A stretch of DNA of 50,640 nucleotides, from assembly GCF_016658545.1 (NCBI RefSeq), contig NZ_JACVZC010000031.1, positions 1-50,640 on the forward strand, written 5' to 3'. Every line of letters starts with the position of its first letter. Positions within the stretch are counted from its first letter, which is position 1. The DNA is from Pseudomonas sp. S37 (GTDB lineage: Bacteria > Pseudomonadota > Gammaproteobacteria > Pseudomonadales > Pseudomonadaceae). A program made the translations under genes and the position numbers. Of this stretch, positions 36,613 to 48,896 are shown piece after piece. The notes beneath the pieces were generated by a model. The model was not told where the DNA came from. It saw only the letters and a list, made by a program, of their open reading frames with translations, and did not search any database.

Positions 36613-38184
36613 TCAGTTTTCGATCAATGCCGGGTTGGACTGCAGCAACCACAGCCCTCGCATTGCCTGGACCTGCTGTTCAAGGCTGGAGGTAAGGCCA
36701 AGACGCTGCGCCTGCCGGTCCTGGGCCAGGAGTTTTTCCAGCATGTCCAGCAAGTCGCGTGACTGGTCGGCCGAGGCAGAGGTCGTTACATCGGACTGCA
36801 GTTCCGCTTGCTGGTAGGTGCGTACACGCTCTTGCTGAGTGGCCTGTTGCGTAGCAGTGGCCTCGACCATGACGTTGTTGACGAAGGCTATGCGGGTCGA
36901 GCTGCTGGTTTCGTCATGCACCTCATGGTAACGGTAATTCTGCGATTTGCTGTCGAGGCTGAGTTGCAGCTCTACCAGCGGGTTGAGGCTCTTGTGCCAG
37001 GCGGCCTTCAGGGTGCTTTGCTGGTCCTGTTGCAGGTCCAGGTTGGTTGCTCCGCCCTTGCGGGTGGTGGTCTGTGAAACGTTGTAATCGAAGCTGTCTA
37101 CCTCACCCGGGCGCATGGGGTTGGTTCGCTGCTCGGGCGCGGTAAGCGAAGCATTGAAGTCGGCCAGGCCACTCAACAGCATACGGCTGACCTTGTTCAA
37201 GGGGGTGTCATGATTCGTTGGGCGCAGGGTGGTGGCGTCCACGCTATTGAGCTGGCGGAAAGCATCTTTGAACAGTGTCATCTGCTGTTCATCGCCGTTT
37301 CCGCGTTTCTGCGCGGCATCGAACTGGGTCAGGTAGTTTGACACAGCAGCCTGCCGTTGCGTGTCGCTGCCGAGCAACGTGCCGCCTTGGGTGTCGAAGT
37401 TCATTTTCACCGTGCCGGACGGCGTCTGCAGTTCCAGGCTGCGAGTATGCTCGTCCATTTGCAGGGCAAATTTCTGCCGGGCGCCGCCTGCGGTATCCAG
37501 CTGTGCTTCGAATTTCAGCCCGGTGAACAGCGTGGGGTCGAGCTTCACCAGCGCGCCGAGCTTCAGGCTCGGGGGCTCTTGGGTCAGGCCGTTGAGGGCA
37601 GTCTGGAAACTGTCCGCCATTATCGACAGGCCTTTGAGTTCGCTGGCGGTCAGGCTGCCACCGAGCACCTCGGCATCTACTGCCAAGCCCTTTTCGCTGC
37701 TGAACAGCCCCAGTGAAACGGTCGCGCCGGAGGCCGTATTCAGGGTGAAGTTAACGCTATCGGTGGCGAACTCGCGCAGCCTGGCTTGTTGCAGGCCAAG
37801 CAGCACGGGGTCGGTTGCCGTGCCGCTGTCAACGGCCACGCCTGACTGGGAGATGCGTTGCCCGCCATTGGTGGCCAGTTGTTCCAGCAGCGCTGCGCCC
37901 AGGCCTTTGAACCGGGAGGCGGCGGATGAGTACTGGACCGCGCTGTACATGTTCAGGCTCAGCTTGTCGAGGCCGTCCTGCTCCCAGACATAGCGAACCT
38001 GCCCACTGCCGACGGTGCCTTTGGCATTGTAAGTGCCAATGTCGACGCTGGGGGGCGACTGGCCAATGCTGACCTTGCTGCTTGCAGCTGTGGGTATTGC
38101 GGCTTTAACGGCATTGTCTGGTGGTGCCGTGGACGCAGGAATGTAGGTCTGCGTCGTGCGTATGATCGGTGTAATCGGATTCAC
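36613..38184 (-). CDS. Unrecognised 523-residue protein
   Basis: I do not recognise a family. There is no signal peptide or membrane segment. The first about 60 residues are Thr/Pro/Ala/Ser-rich and likely disordered. The middle is beta-rich (SVNFTLNTASGATVSLGLFS, KFEAQLDTAGGARQKFALQM). The last 100 residues are Gln-rich and helical (TATQQATQQERVRTYQQAEL, LLDMLEKLLAQDRQAQRLGL), suggesting a coiled-coil tail. Only Pseudomonas-like codon use and a continuous frame support it. It lies between dkgB and the cysI operon, same strand, separated from cysI/DUF934 by a terminator. It is probably a genus-level conserved hypothetical. Confidence 0.75.
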   Translation of the reverse strand: MNPITPIIRTTQTYIPASTAPPDNAVKAAIPTAASSKVSIGQSPPSVDIGTYNAKGTVGSGQVRYVWEQDGLDKLSLNMYSAVQYSSAASRFKGLGAALLEQLATNGGQRISQSGVAVDSGTATDPVLLGLQQARLREFATDSVNFTLNTASGATVSLGLFSSEKGLAVDAEVLGGSLTASELKGLSIMADSFQTALNGLTQEPPSLKLGALVKLDPTLFTGLKFEAQLDTAGGARQKFALQMDEHTRSLELQTPSGTVKMNFDTQGGTLLGSDTQRQAAVSNYLTQFDAAQKRGNGDEQQMTLFKDAFRQLNSVDATTLRPTNHDTPLNKVSRMLLSGLADFNASLTAPEQRTNPMRPGEVDSFDYNVSQTTTRKGGATNLDLQQDQQSTLKAAWHKSLNPLVELQLSLDSKSQNYRYHEVHDETSSSTRIAFVNNVMVEATATQQATQQERVRTYQQAELQSDVTTSASADQSRDLLDMLEKLLAQDRQAQRLGLTSSLEQQVQAMRGLWLLQSNPALIEN

Positions 38185-38250
38185 TTGCGCTCCCTGCGTT
38201 TTCTGGTTCGTTCATACGTGATGTCGGCGCGCCACCAGCGAACTTGAATT

Positions 38251-38292
38251 TTCGATCAGAAAACGCAACGGCCCGCCATTTAGGCGGGCCGT
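38251..38292 (-). terminator. Rho-independent terminator of the cysI-DUF934 operon
   Basis: A 10-bp perfect stem (38268-38277 with 38283-38292, ACGGCCCGCC/GGCGGGCCGT, loop of five) is followed on the minus strand by TGCGTTTTCTGA. It lies 20 bp after the DUF934 stop. Confidence 0.85.
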
Positions 38293-38311
38293 CAGGGGCA
38301 GCAGCAAACGA

Positions 38312-38806
38312 TCAGCGGCGGCGGAACAGCGGCAGCGGCTCGTCGGTGGCGGCCTGGTAGGTCACCGAGAAGTCCTTCAGGCTTTGCAGCGCGTCTTCCG
38401 GGTCTTTGTCGGCACGGATGGCAAACGCATCGAAACCGCAACGGGCCATGAAGAACAGCTGGTCGCGCAGCACGTCACCAATGGCGCGCAGCTCGCCCTT
38501 GAACTTGTAGCGGTCACGCAGCAGGCGCGCGTTGGAATAGCTGCGGCCGTCGGTGAAGGCCGGGAAGTTCAGGGCGATGACCTGGAAGTACTGTACGTCT
38601 TCGCCGATCTCTTCTGCTTCCTGGTCGCTGTCCAGCCACACGCCCAGACCGCCATCGCGGGCTTTCAGCACATGGGCGTGGTCGCGCCACATCTGCAGCG
38701 GCACGATGTAGTCGTCACAGTTGGTCAGCTCGTCGAACGAAAAGTCCTTGGGCAGCAGGTGCCAGGTTTCGTCGACGATCTGGTTGTTCTTAATGATTCG
38801 CTGCAT
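38312..38806 (-). CDS. DUF934 protein (CysI-associated)
   Basis: This 164-residue soluble protein of the DUF934 family is almost always encoded directly after nitrite/sulfite reductase in Pseudomonas and relatives. Visible segments include VPLQMWRDHAHVL, GVWLDSDQEAEEI and the conserved ARLLRDRYKFKGELRAIGDV, DQLFFMARCGFDAFAIR. Its start lies inside the end of cysI (17-bp overlap), so it is translated together with it. The role is unproven; assistance of sulfite reduction, for instance electron delivery or assembly, is inferred from linkage. Confidence 0.93.
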   Translation of the reverse strand: MQRIIKNNQIVDETWHLLPKDFSFDELTNCDDYIVPLQMWRDHAHVLKARDGGLGVWLDSDQEAEEIGEDVQYFQVIALNFPAFTDGRSYSNARLLRDRYKFKGELRAIGDVLRDQLFFMARCGFDAFAIRADKDPEDALQSLKDFSVTYQAATDEPLPLFRRR

Positions 38807-40442
38807 AGACGCGTTCCTTGAAAGGGTCGATACCGATACGCTGGTAGGTGTCGATGAAACGCTCTTCCTCGGTACGTTGCTCGACGTACACGGCGATCAG
38901 CTTCTCGATCACGTCGGCCATGGCATCCTGGGCGAAGGACGGGCCGAGGATCTTGCCCAGGCTTGCGCCGCGCGCGGCGTTGCCACCCAGCGACACCTGG
39001 TAGAACTCCTCGCCCTTCTTGTCCACGCCGAGGATGCCGATGTGGCCCACGTGGTGGTGGCCGCAGGCGTTCATGCAGCCGGAGATGTTGAGGTCGATCT
39101 CGCCGATATCGAACAGGTAGTCCAGGTCGTCGAAGCGGCGCTGGATGGATTCGGCAATCGGGATCGACTTGGCGTTGGCCAGCGAGCAGTAGTCACCACC
39201 CGGGCAGCAGATGATGTCGGTCAGCAGGCCGATGTTCGGGGTGGCAAAGCCGCCTTCGCGCAGTTCCAGCCACAGGGCGTGCAACTGGCGCTGCTCGACG
39301 TCGGCCAGGATGATGTTCTGCTCGTGCGAGGTGCGCAGGAAGCCGAAGCTGTAGCGCTCGGCCAGGTCGGCCACGGCGTCCAGTTGCTTGTCGGTGAGGT
39401 CGCCAGGGGCAACGCCGGTGGGCTTCAGCGACAGGGTCACGGCCACGTAGCCCGGGCGCTTGTGGGCGCGGGTGTTGCGCGAGCGCCAGCGAGCGAAACC
39501 TGGGTACTCGGCGTCCTGGGCTGCGTAATCGACGTTGTCGAGGGCCAGGTACTCCGGGTCGACGAAGTGGCGCGATACCCGCTGTACTTCGGCTTCGGTC
39601 AGGGTGGTGTTGCCGCCACGCAGGTGGACCATTTCGGCCTCGACCTTCTCGGCGAACACTTCCGGGGTCAGGGCCTTGACCAGGATCTTGATCCGCGCCT
39701 TGTACTTGTTGTCACGGCGACCGTAACGGTTGTACACGCGCAGGATGGCGTCGAGGTAGCTGATCAGGTCCTGCCATGGCAGGAACTCGTTGATGAACGA
39801 GCCCACCACCGGGGTACGGCCCAGCCCGCCACCCACCAGCACACGGAAGCCCAGCTCGCCAGCAGCGTTGCGCACCGGCTCCAGGCCGATGTCGTGCACT
39901 TCGATGGCGGCGCGGTCTTCCTGCGAGCCGTTGATGGCAATCTTGAACTTGCGCGGCAGGTAGGCGAATTCCGGGTGGAAGGTGGTCCACTGGCGGACGA
40001 TCTCGCACCATGGGCGCGGGTCGATGATTTCGTCTGCGGCGACACCGGCGAACTGGTCGGTGGTGGTGTTGCGCAGGCAGTTGCCGCTGGTCTGGATCGC
40101 ATGCATCTGCACGTTGGCCAGCTCGGCGAGGATGTCCGGGATGTCTTCCAGCGCCGGCCAGTTGTACTGCACGTTCTGGCGGGTGGAAATGTGGGCGTAG
40201 CCCTTGTCGTAGTCGCGAGCGATCTTGGCCAGGGTGCGGACCTGGTTGGCGTTCAGCTGGCCGTACGGCACGGCGACACGCAGCATCGGCGCGAAACGTT
40301 GGATGTATAGGCCGTTCTGCAGGCGCAGAGGGCGGAATTCTTCTTCGCTCAGCTCACCGGCCAGGTAGCGGCGGGTCTGATCCCGGAACTGCTTGACGCG
40401 GTCCTCGATGATCCGCTGATCGTACTCGTCGTATACGTACAT
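38790..40442 (-). CDS. cysI: Sulfite reductase (nitrite/sulfite reductase family hemoprotein)
   Basis: This 550-residue cytoplasmic enzyme makes sulfide from sulfite for cysteine synthesis. The siroheme/4Fe-4S cysteines are in IICCPGGDYCSLANA and NISGCMNACGHHHVGHIG, the usual C-x5-C and C-x3-C pair. The substrate-binding arginine/lysine regions ISTRQNVQYNWP and SGNCLRNTTTD are also present. It is a single-subunit layout with no adjacent flavoprotein (cysJ), as usual for Pseudomonas. It is the first gene of a two-gene operon with DUF934. The 213-bp divergent region shared with the binding-protein gene contains an AT-rich stretch at about 40525-40570 that is a likely promoter or CysB site; I saw no certain motif. 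Confidence 0.94.
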   Translation of the reverse strand: MYVYDEYDQRIIEDRVKQFRDQTRRYLAGELSEEEFRPLRLQNGLYIQRFAPMLRVAVPYGQLNANQVRTLAKIARDYDKGYAHISTRQNVQYNWPALEDIPDILAELANVQMHAIQTSGNCLRNTTTDQFAGVAADEIIDPRPWCEIVRQWTTFHPEFAYLPRKFKIAINGSQEDRAAIEVHDIGLEPVRNAAGELGFRVLVGGGLGRTPVVGSFINEFLPWQDLISYLDAILRVYNRYGRRDNKYKARIKILVKALTPEVFAEKVEAEMVHLRGGNTTLTEAEVQRVSRHFVDPEYLALDNVDYAAQDAEYPGFARWRSRNTRAHKRPGYVAVTLSLKPTGVAPGDLTDKQLDAVADLAERYSFGFLRTSHEQNIILADVEQRQLHALWLELREGGFATPNIGLLTDIICCPGGDYCSLANAKSIPIAESIQRRFDDLDYLFDIGEIDLNISGCMNACGHHHVGHIGILGVDKKGEEFYQVSLGGNAARGASLGKILGPSFAQDAMADVIEKLIAVYVEQRTEEERFIDTYQRIGIDPFKERVYAANH

Positions 40443-40655
40443 AAAAGTCCTGTCTCAGGCATGCAGCTATTCGCGCGCACGGCCGCGCACTCCGGTACGG
40501 AGCCGTGGCACGATAGCAGGTTGCGTTTATGCGCTAAAGTGATGTTTTTGCATATGAAAAGAACCAAATGGACTATGTGAGACTGACTGCCATTTGTGCC
40601 CGGGGCCTGGCCTGGCGGGTATAATCCGGCGTTTGCTTTGCAGAGATGTCAGCCC

Positions 40656-41732
40656 ATGCTCAAGGCGTTGTGCCAAAGCGTGTGTCTTGCCTTGCCGCTG
40701 GCGGCAAGCGCACAACCGGCTTCGGTGGTGTTCCTCAACCCGGGGCTGTCTACCGAAACCTTCTGGACCAGCTACAGCCGTTTCATGCAGGCCGCCGCCG
40801 ATGAGCTGGGCATGAACCTGCGGGTGGAATACAGCGAGCGCCGGGCCGACCTGGCGTTGACCCAGGCGCGGGCTGTGTTGACCGGGCCGCAGCGGCCGGA
40901 TTACCTGGTACTGGTCAACGAGCAGTACGTGGCGCCAGAAGTGCTGCGCCTGTCGCGGGGTACGGGGGTGAAGCTGCTGCTGGTCAACAACGGCCTCACG
41001 CCCAGCCAGGTCCGCAGCATCCAGGCCCAGCCCGACAAATATGCCGAGCCTTGGGGCACCTTGATGAGCAACGACGAGCAGGCAGGCTTCCAGATGCTGC
41101 ACCAGATGGTCGCGCAATTGCCCCGCGACAGCTTGCCGGTGGACCTGGTGGCGTTTGCCGGGGTCAAGACCACGCCGGCTTCACAGCTGCGCGAGGAGGG
41201 CATGCGCCGCGCCCTGGCCGACTTCCCTCAGGTTCGCCTGCGCCAGGTGGTGTATGGCGGCTGGAACCGCCAGCGCGCTTACGAGCAGGCGCAGCAGTTG
41301 CTGGAACGCTACCCGGCCACCCGCCTGGTATGGTCGGCCAATGACGAGATGGCCTTCGGCGCCATGCAGGCGTTCGAAGAGGCCGGGCGTGTGCCTGGGC
41401 GCGATGTGCTGTTCAGTGCCGTCAACAGCTCGCCCGAGGCCTTGCGAGCGCGAATCGACGGGCGCCTGAGCGTGCTGATGGGCGGGCATTTCACCTTGGG
41501 CGGGTGGGCCATGGTCATGCTGCACGATGATGCCCACGGGCTGGCGCTGAACCGCGACGGCCTGCGCGAGCACAGTGCCCCGGTGTTGCAGGCCATTGAC
41601 CAGGCCAAGGCCAGGCGCTGGTTGAAGTTGCTGGAACGGGACGACTATGGCGTCGATTTCCAGCGTTACAGTGCCGAAGGGCGCCCAGCCAGCTACCAGT
41701 ACCCTTTTTTGACGTCACCGGTCGAATATTGA
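40656..41732 (+). CDS. Solo periplasmic substrate-binding protein (sugar-type, Peripla_BP)
   Basis: This 358-residue periplasmic protein has a signal peptide (LCQSVCLALPLAASA). The mature part resembles type I sugar-binding proteins: SVVFLNPGLSTETFW, a first-lobe YLVLVNEQYVAP, and second-lobe KVxPAS/EGMRRALADFP and LVWSANDEMAFGAMQAFEEA. No permease or ATPase gene is next to it, so it may feed a transporter encoded elsewhere or work as a sensor ligand-binder. The ATG at 40656 gives an ideal signal peptide; an upstream in-frame ATG at 40596 does not. It is divergent from cysI. Confidence 0.88.
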   Translation: MLKALCQSVCLALPLAASAQPASVVFLNPGLSTETFWTSYSRFMQAAADELGMNLRVEYSERRADLALTQARAVLTGPQRPDYLVLVNEQYVAPEVLRLSRGTGVKLLLVNNGLTPSQVRSIQAQPDKYAEPWGTLMSNDEQAGFQMLHQMVAQLPRDSLPVDLVAFAGVKTTPASQLREEGMRRALADFPQVRLRQVVYGGWNRQRAYEQAQQLLERYPATRLVWSANDEMAFGAMQAFEEAGRVPGRDVLFSAVNSSPEALRARIDGRLSVLMGGHFTLGGWAMVMLHDDAHGLALNRDGLREHSAPVLQAIDQAKARRWLKLLERDDYGVDFQRYSAEGRPASYQYPFLTSPVEY

Positions 41733-41817
41733 AAGACCCTGCTTGAGGGAAGGGCATTGCTCGTCTTAACTGCTGATGGTGAAGTGCATTCCCATAACCA
41801 CTACAAGAGGCAATGCA

Positions 41818-41931
41818 ATGGGAAACTCAACCAAGGTCCGCAAAGCTGACAGCAGTGTCGATGCCTGGGCGATCCTGTGCCTGATCGTTCTGGTGGTGGT
41901 CACTGCCGTGTATTGGGTCAGCCACCAGTGA
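41818..41931 (+). CDS. Small single-span membrane protein
   Basis: The 37-residue product has a charged N-terminus (KVRKADSSVDAW) and one hydrophobic helix (AILCLIVLVVVTAVYWV), then SHQ. AAGAGG lies seven bases before the ATG, which strongly supports translation. It is not recognised as a named family, but the helix plus a good ribosome-binding site is typical of small membrane regulators or subunits. It sits between the binding-protein gene and a REP pair. Confidence 0.7.
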   Translation: MGNSTKVRKADSSVDAWAILCLIVLVVVTAVYWVSHQ

Positions 41932-42000
41932 CTTGAAACTCAAGACCGTGATGCAGCCAGGGCGCCTGCGGGAGGGAATCTCGCGGGTGCTTTTATTTTG

Positions 42001-42085
42001 CCTGTGCCGGCCCTTTCGCGGGTAAACCCGCTCCTACAAGGGTTCAGTGTAGGAGCGGGTTTACCCGCGAAAGGGCCGGTACAGG
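42001..42085. repeat. Inverted REP pair
   Basis: A 37-bp arm 42001-42037 is inverted at 42049-42085 with one mismatch, around the core TTCGCGGGTAAACCCGCTCC. It ends one base before the DUF2970 stop and can form a strong hairpin between two convergent genes. Confidence 0.92.
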
Positions 42086-42301
42086 CTAACGGGTAAGGTG
42101 CAGGGCAAGTTGCACCAGGCCGATCAGTACGGCAATGAACACCAGGGTAAACAGCGTCCCCAGTGCAATGAAATGGCTGGCCTTGCCGTGGGTGAAGTCG
42201 CGGGCGCGGTTCTTGCCGCTTTGCACGCCGAAGGCGGCGGCTAGGATGCTGTGCAGCATCTGCCAGAAGGTCGGGGGTTTGCCCTGGCTGGAATCGTCCA
42301 T
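42086..42301 (-). CDS. DUF2970 small membrane protein
   Basis: This 71-residue protein has the DUF2970 pattern PTFWQMLHSILAAAFGVQSGKNRARDF, followed by one membrane helix (FIALGTLFTLVFIAVLIGLVQLAL). An AGGAG site supports the ATG at 42301. The function is unknown; it lies downstream of metH on the same strand, separated from it by a REP pair. Confidence 0.88.
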   Translation of the reverse strand: MDDSSQGKPPTFWQMLHSILAAAFGVQSGKNRARDFTHGKASHFIALGTLFTLVFIAVLIGLVQLALHLTR

Positions 42302-42367
42302 GGTGGCTCCTGAGGGAATCAGAGGCAATCAGGGACAGTGTAGGCAATGGTTGTGAGGTTGCCTGTG

Positions 42368-42476
42368 AGGGCCTATTCGCGGGTAAACCCGCTCCTACAA
42401 GGGATTGCGTTCCCCCGTAGGAGCGGGTTCATCGGGGCGCCGAACCGCCGCGAAGGGCCGCAAAGCGGCCCCAAAA
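42368..42476. repeat. Inverted REP pair between metH and DUF2970 gene
   Basis: TTCGCGGGTAAACCCGCTCC is followed by CGTAGGAGCGGGTTCAT. The second copy is disrupted after GGGTTCA by an inserted GGGGCGCCGAACCGCCG before CGAAGGGCC, so this pair is imperfect. Confidence 0.8.
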
Positions 42477-42480
42477 GGCC

Positions 42481-46188
<3,708 letters not shown>

Positions 46189-46370
46189 AGGAACTACCTG
46201 GTCGGGCGAATATCAGAAGGTGCGAAATCATATCAAAGCTGCGCGGTTTTTAGGTGCATCGGCCATTTGCATGAAAACTGTTCATGTTGACCGATGCCGG
46301 TGAAGCTCAGCACCCAGGGACGACCAGGCAACAAATCGTGATGGCTTTCAAGAACCAGGACTTTCCGCAC

Positions 46371-48671
46371 ATGGTGCATCGTATCCTTGCCGGCGCCTTC
46401 GCCCTGCTCATCAGCGGCGCGGTGTTCGGGCAGGCCCCCCAGTCGAGCCCGGCTATTTCCTACACCCGGGATATCCAACCCATCTTCACCGAGAAGTGCG
46501 TGGCCTGCCACGCCTGCAACGACGCCGCCTGCCAGCTCAAGCTGGAAAGCCCCGAAGGCGCGGTACGCGGGGCCAGCAAGGTCCCGGTGTACCAAGGCGA
46601 GCGCAGCAAGGCGGTGCCGACCACGCGGCTTTTCTACGACGCCCACAGCGAGGCTGAATGGCGCAAGAAGGGCTTTTACTCGGTGCTCGACAACCAGGGC
46701 AGCCAGGCCGCGCTGATGGCGCGCATGCTCGAACTGGGTCACAAGACCCCGCTTACGCCCAACGCCAAGCTGCCCGAGGAAATCGTCCTGGGCCTGAACC
46801 GCAACAACATGTGCCCGTTGCCGCACGAGTTCGATGCCTATGCCGGCGCCCACCCCAAAGAGGGCATGCCGCTGGCGGTGACCGGGCTGACCGACAAGGA
46901 ATACGACACCATGCGCCGCTGGCTGGCTGCTGGCGCGCCGGTCGAGTACCAGCCGATCAAGCCGAGTGCGGCCGAAGCCAAGCAGATTGCCGACTGGGAA
47001 GAACTGCTCAACCGCCCGGGTTCCACCGAGGCGCTGGTTGGCCGCTGGTTGTACGAGCACCTGTTCCTGGCGCACATCTACTTTGTCGGTGGCGAGCAGG
47101 GCCACTTCTTCCAGTGGGTGCGCTCACGTACGCCCAGTGGCCAGCCGGCCGACATCATCGCCACGCGCCGGCCCAACGACCCACCGGGCACCGACTTCTA
47201 TTACCGGCTGATCCCGGTGCAGGGCGTGATCGTGCACAAGACGCACATCACCTACCCGATGGGCCCGCAGAAGCTCAAGCGCGTCAAGCAGCTGTTCTAC
47301 GCCGGCGACTGGCATGCCAGTGCGCTGCCCGGCTATGGCCCGCGCCACCGCGCCAACCCGTTCGAAACCTTCGAGGCGATCCCGGCGGTGGCGCGCTACC
47401 AGTTCATGCTGGATAACGCCGAGTACTTCGTGCGCACCTTCATCCGGGGCCCGGTTTGCCGTGGGCAGATCGCCACCGACGTGATCCGCGACAACTTCTG
47501 GGCACTCTTCCAGGAACCGGCCCACGACCGCTACATCACCGATGCCGAGTACCGTGGCGAGGCTACGCCGCTACTGGCCATGCCCGGCCAGATCGATGAC
47601 GTGGGCAGTGTGCTGAGCCTGTGGCATGCCTACCGCGACAAGCGCAACGAGTACGAGAAACTGCGCCGTGAAGCCTATGCCAACATGCCGGCACCGGGCT
47701 GGTCGACGCTGTGGGCCGGTAACGACAACGCGCTGCTGAGCATCTTCCGCCACTTTGACAGTGCCTCGGTGACCAAGGGCCTGATCGGTGATGTGCCGCT
47801 CACCGTGTGGCTGTTCGACTACCCGCTGTTCGAGCGCACCTACTACCAGCTGGCGGTCAACTTCGATGTGTATGGCAACGTTTCGCACCAGTTGCAGACG
47901 CGCCTGTACTTCGACCTGATCCGCAACGGCGCCGAGGTCAACTTCCTGCGCCTGATGCCGGCTGACCAGCGCAAGGCCATCCTCAGCGACTGGTACCAGA
48001 ACAGTGGCAAGGTGAAGATGTGGATGGATTATGAAGACATCGACACCGACACCCCGAGCGGCATCCAGCTCGACCCGCGCAACGCCAAGCGCGACTTCGG
48101 CCTGAAATTGCTGCAGCGCACCGGCAGCCTGAACGCCGCGCCAGACCCGATCAACCGCTGCCAGGGCGCATTCTGCTCTAGGCCGCAAATGAGCGAAGAA
48201 TTCCGAAATGCCGAGCAGTCGCTCAGCCGCCTGGTATCGCGCCCGGCTGCCGGGCTGAAGGTGATCAACCAGTTGCCCGAGGCAACCATGCTGCGTATCG
48301 AAGGGCAGGGCGGGCAGCGCCAGGTGTACAGCCTGCTGCGCAACCGTGCGCACAGCAACGTGGCATTCCTGCTGGGTGAGGCGTACCGCTACCAGCCTGG
48401 CCTGGACACGCTGACCTTGTACCCGGGGGTGCTCAGCAGCTACCCCAACTTCATCTTCAACATCCCGACCGCGGATGTGCCGGAGTTCGTCGAGGACATG
48501 GAGTATGCCAAGGATGATGCAGCCAGGTTCGAGCGCATTGTGATGCGCTGGGGCGTGCGCCGCAGTCACCCTGATTTCTGGCGCTACTTCCATGACTTGA
48601 ACAGCTACATCAAGGAGACTCAGCCGGTCGAAGCGGGTGTGCTGGACATGAACCGCTATGAGAACCTCTGA
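46371..48671 (+). CDS. cti: Cis/trans fatty acid isomerase
   Basis: This 766-residue periplasmic cytochrome-type enzyme converts cis- to trans-unsaturated fatty acids in membrane lipids, the fast solvent and heat adaptation of Pseudomonas. The signal peptide is ILAGAFALLISGAVFG. The heme c site is CVACH (C43, C46, H47). I chose ATG 46371 because it gives the known 766-residue size and a signal peptide; in-frame ATGs at 46284 and 46341 lie upstream. It is divergent from metH and single-gene. Later conserved regions include FYYRLIPVQGVIVHKTHITYP and SYPNFIFNIP. Confidence 0.95.
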   Translation: MVHRILAGAFALLISGAVFGQAPQSSPAISYTRDIQPIFTEKCVACHACNDAACQLKLESPEGAVRGASKVPVYQGERSKAVPTTRLFYDAHSEAEWRKKGFYSVLDNQGSQAALMARMLELGHKTPLTPNAKLPEEIVLGLNRNNMCPLPHEFDAYAGAHPKEGMPLAVTGLTDKEYDTMRRWLAAGAPVEYQPIKPSAAEAKQIADWEELLNRPGSTEALVGRWLYEHLFLAHIYFVGGEQGHFFQWVRSRTPSGQPADIIATRRPNDPPGTDFYYRLIPVQGVIVHKTHITYPMGPQKLKRVKQLFYAGDWHASALPGYGPRHRANPFETFEAIPAVARYQFMLDNAEYFVRTFIRGPVCRGQIATDVIRDNFWALFQEPAHDRYITDAEYRGEATPLLAMPGQIDDVGSVLSLWHAYRDKRNEYEKLRREAYANMPAPGWSTLWAGNDNALLSIFRHFDSASVTKGLIGDVPLTVWLFDYPLFERTYYQLAVNFDVYGNVSHQLQTRLYFDLIRNGAEVNFLRLMPADQRKAILSDWYQNSGKVKMWMDYEDIDTDTPSGIQLDPRNAKRDFGLKLLQRTGSLNAAPDPINRCQGAFCSRPQMSEEFRNAEQSLSRLVSRPAAGLKVINQLPEATMLRIEGQGGQRQVYSLLRNRAHSNVAFLLGEAYRYQPGLDTLTLYPGVLSSYPNFIFNIPTADVPEFVEDMEYAKDDAARFERIVMRWGVRRSHPDFWRYFHDLNSYIKETQPVEAGVLDMNRYENL

Positions 48672-48754
48672 TCGGGTTGGCTGACCTTTCCGGGTACCCT
48701 GAGGTCGGAAAGGGTGGGTGGTCTTGATCGATTGCAAGGGGGCTGCTTTGCAGC

Positions 48755-48830
48755 CCTTCGCGGGTGAACCCGCTCCTACATCGATGGCGTTGGTGCCAAC
48801 GCTTGTGTAGGAGCGGGTTCACCCGCGAAC
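48755..48830. repeat. Inverted REP pair
   Basis: A perfect 24-bp inverted pair, 48757-48780 and 48806-48829, carries the core TTCGCGGGTGAACCCGCTCC and lies between cti and the acyltransferase gene. Confidence 0.92.
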
Positions 48831-48896
48831 GAGCGCGAAGCGCTCGCCTCTGCACCCGATGCAGGCCTCAATGCACCGCCAAGCGCAGGGTATTTC

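Noticed and set aside
46189..46370. Cobalamin or SAH riboswitch before metH
   Set aside because: The region between metH and cti is short and I could find no conserved riboswitch core.
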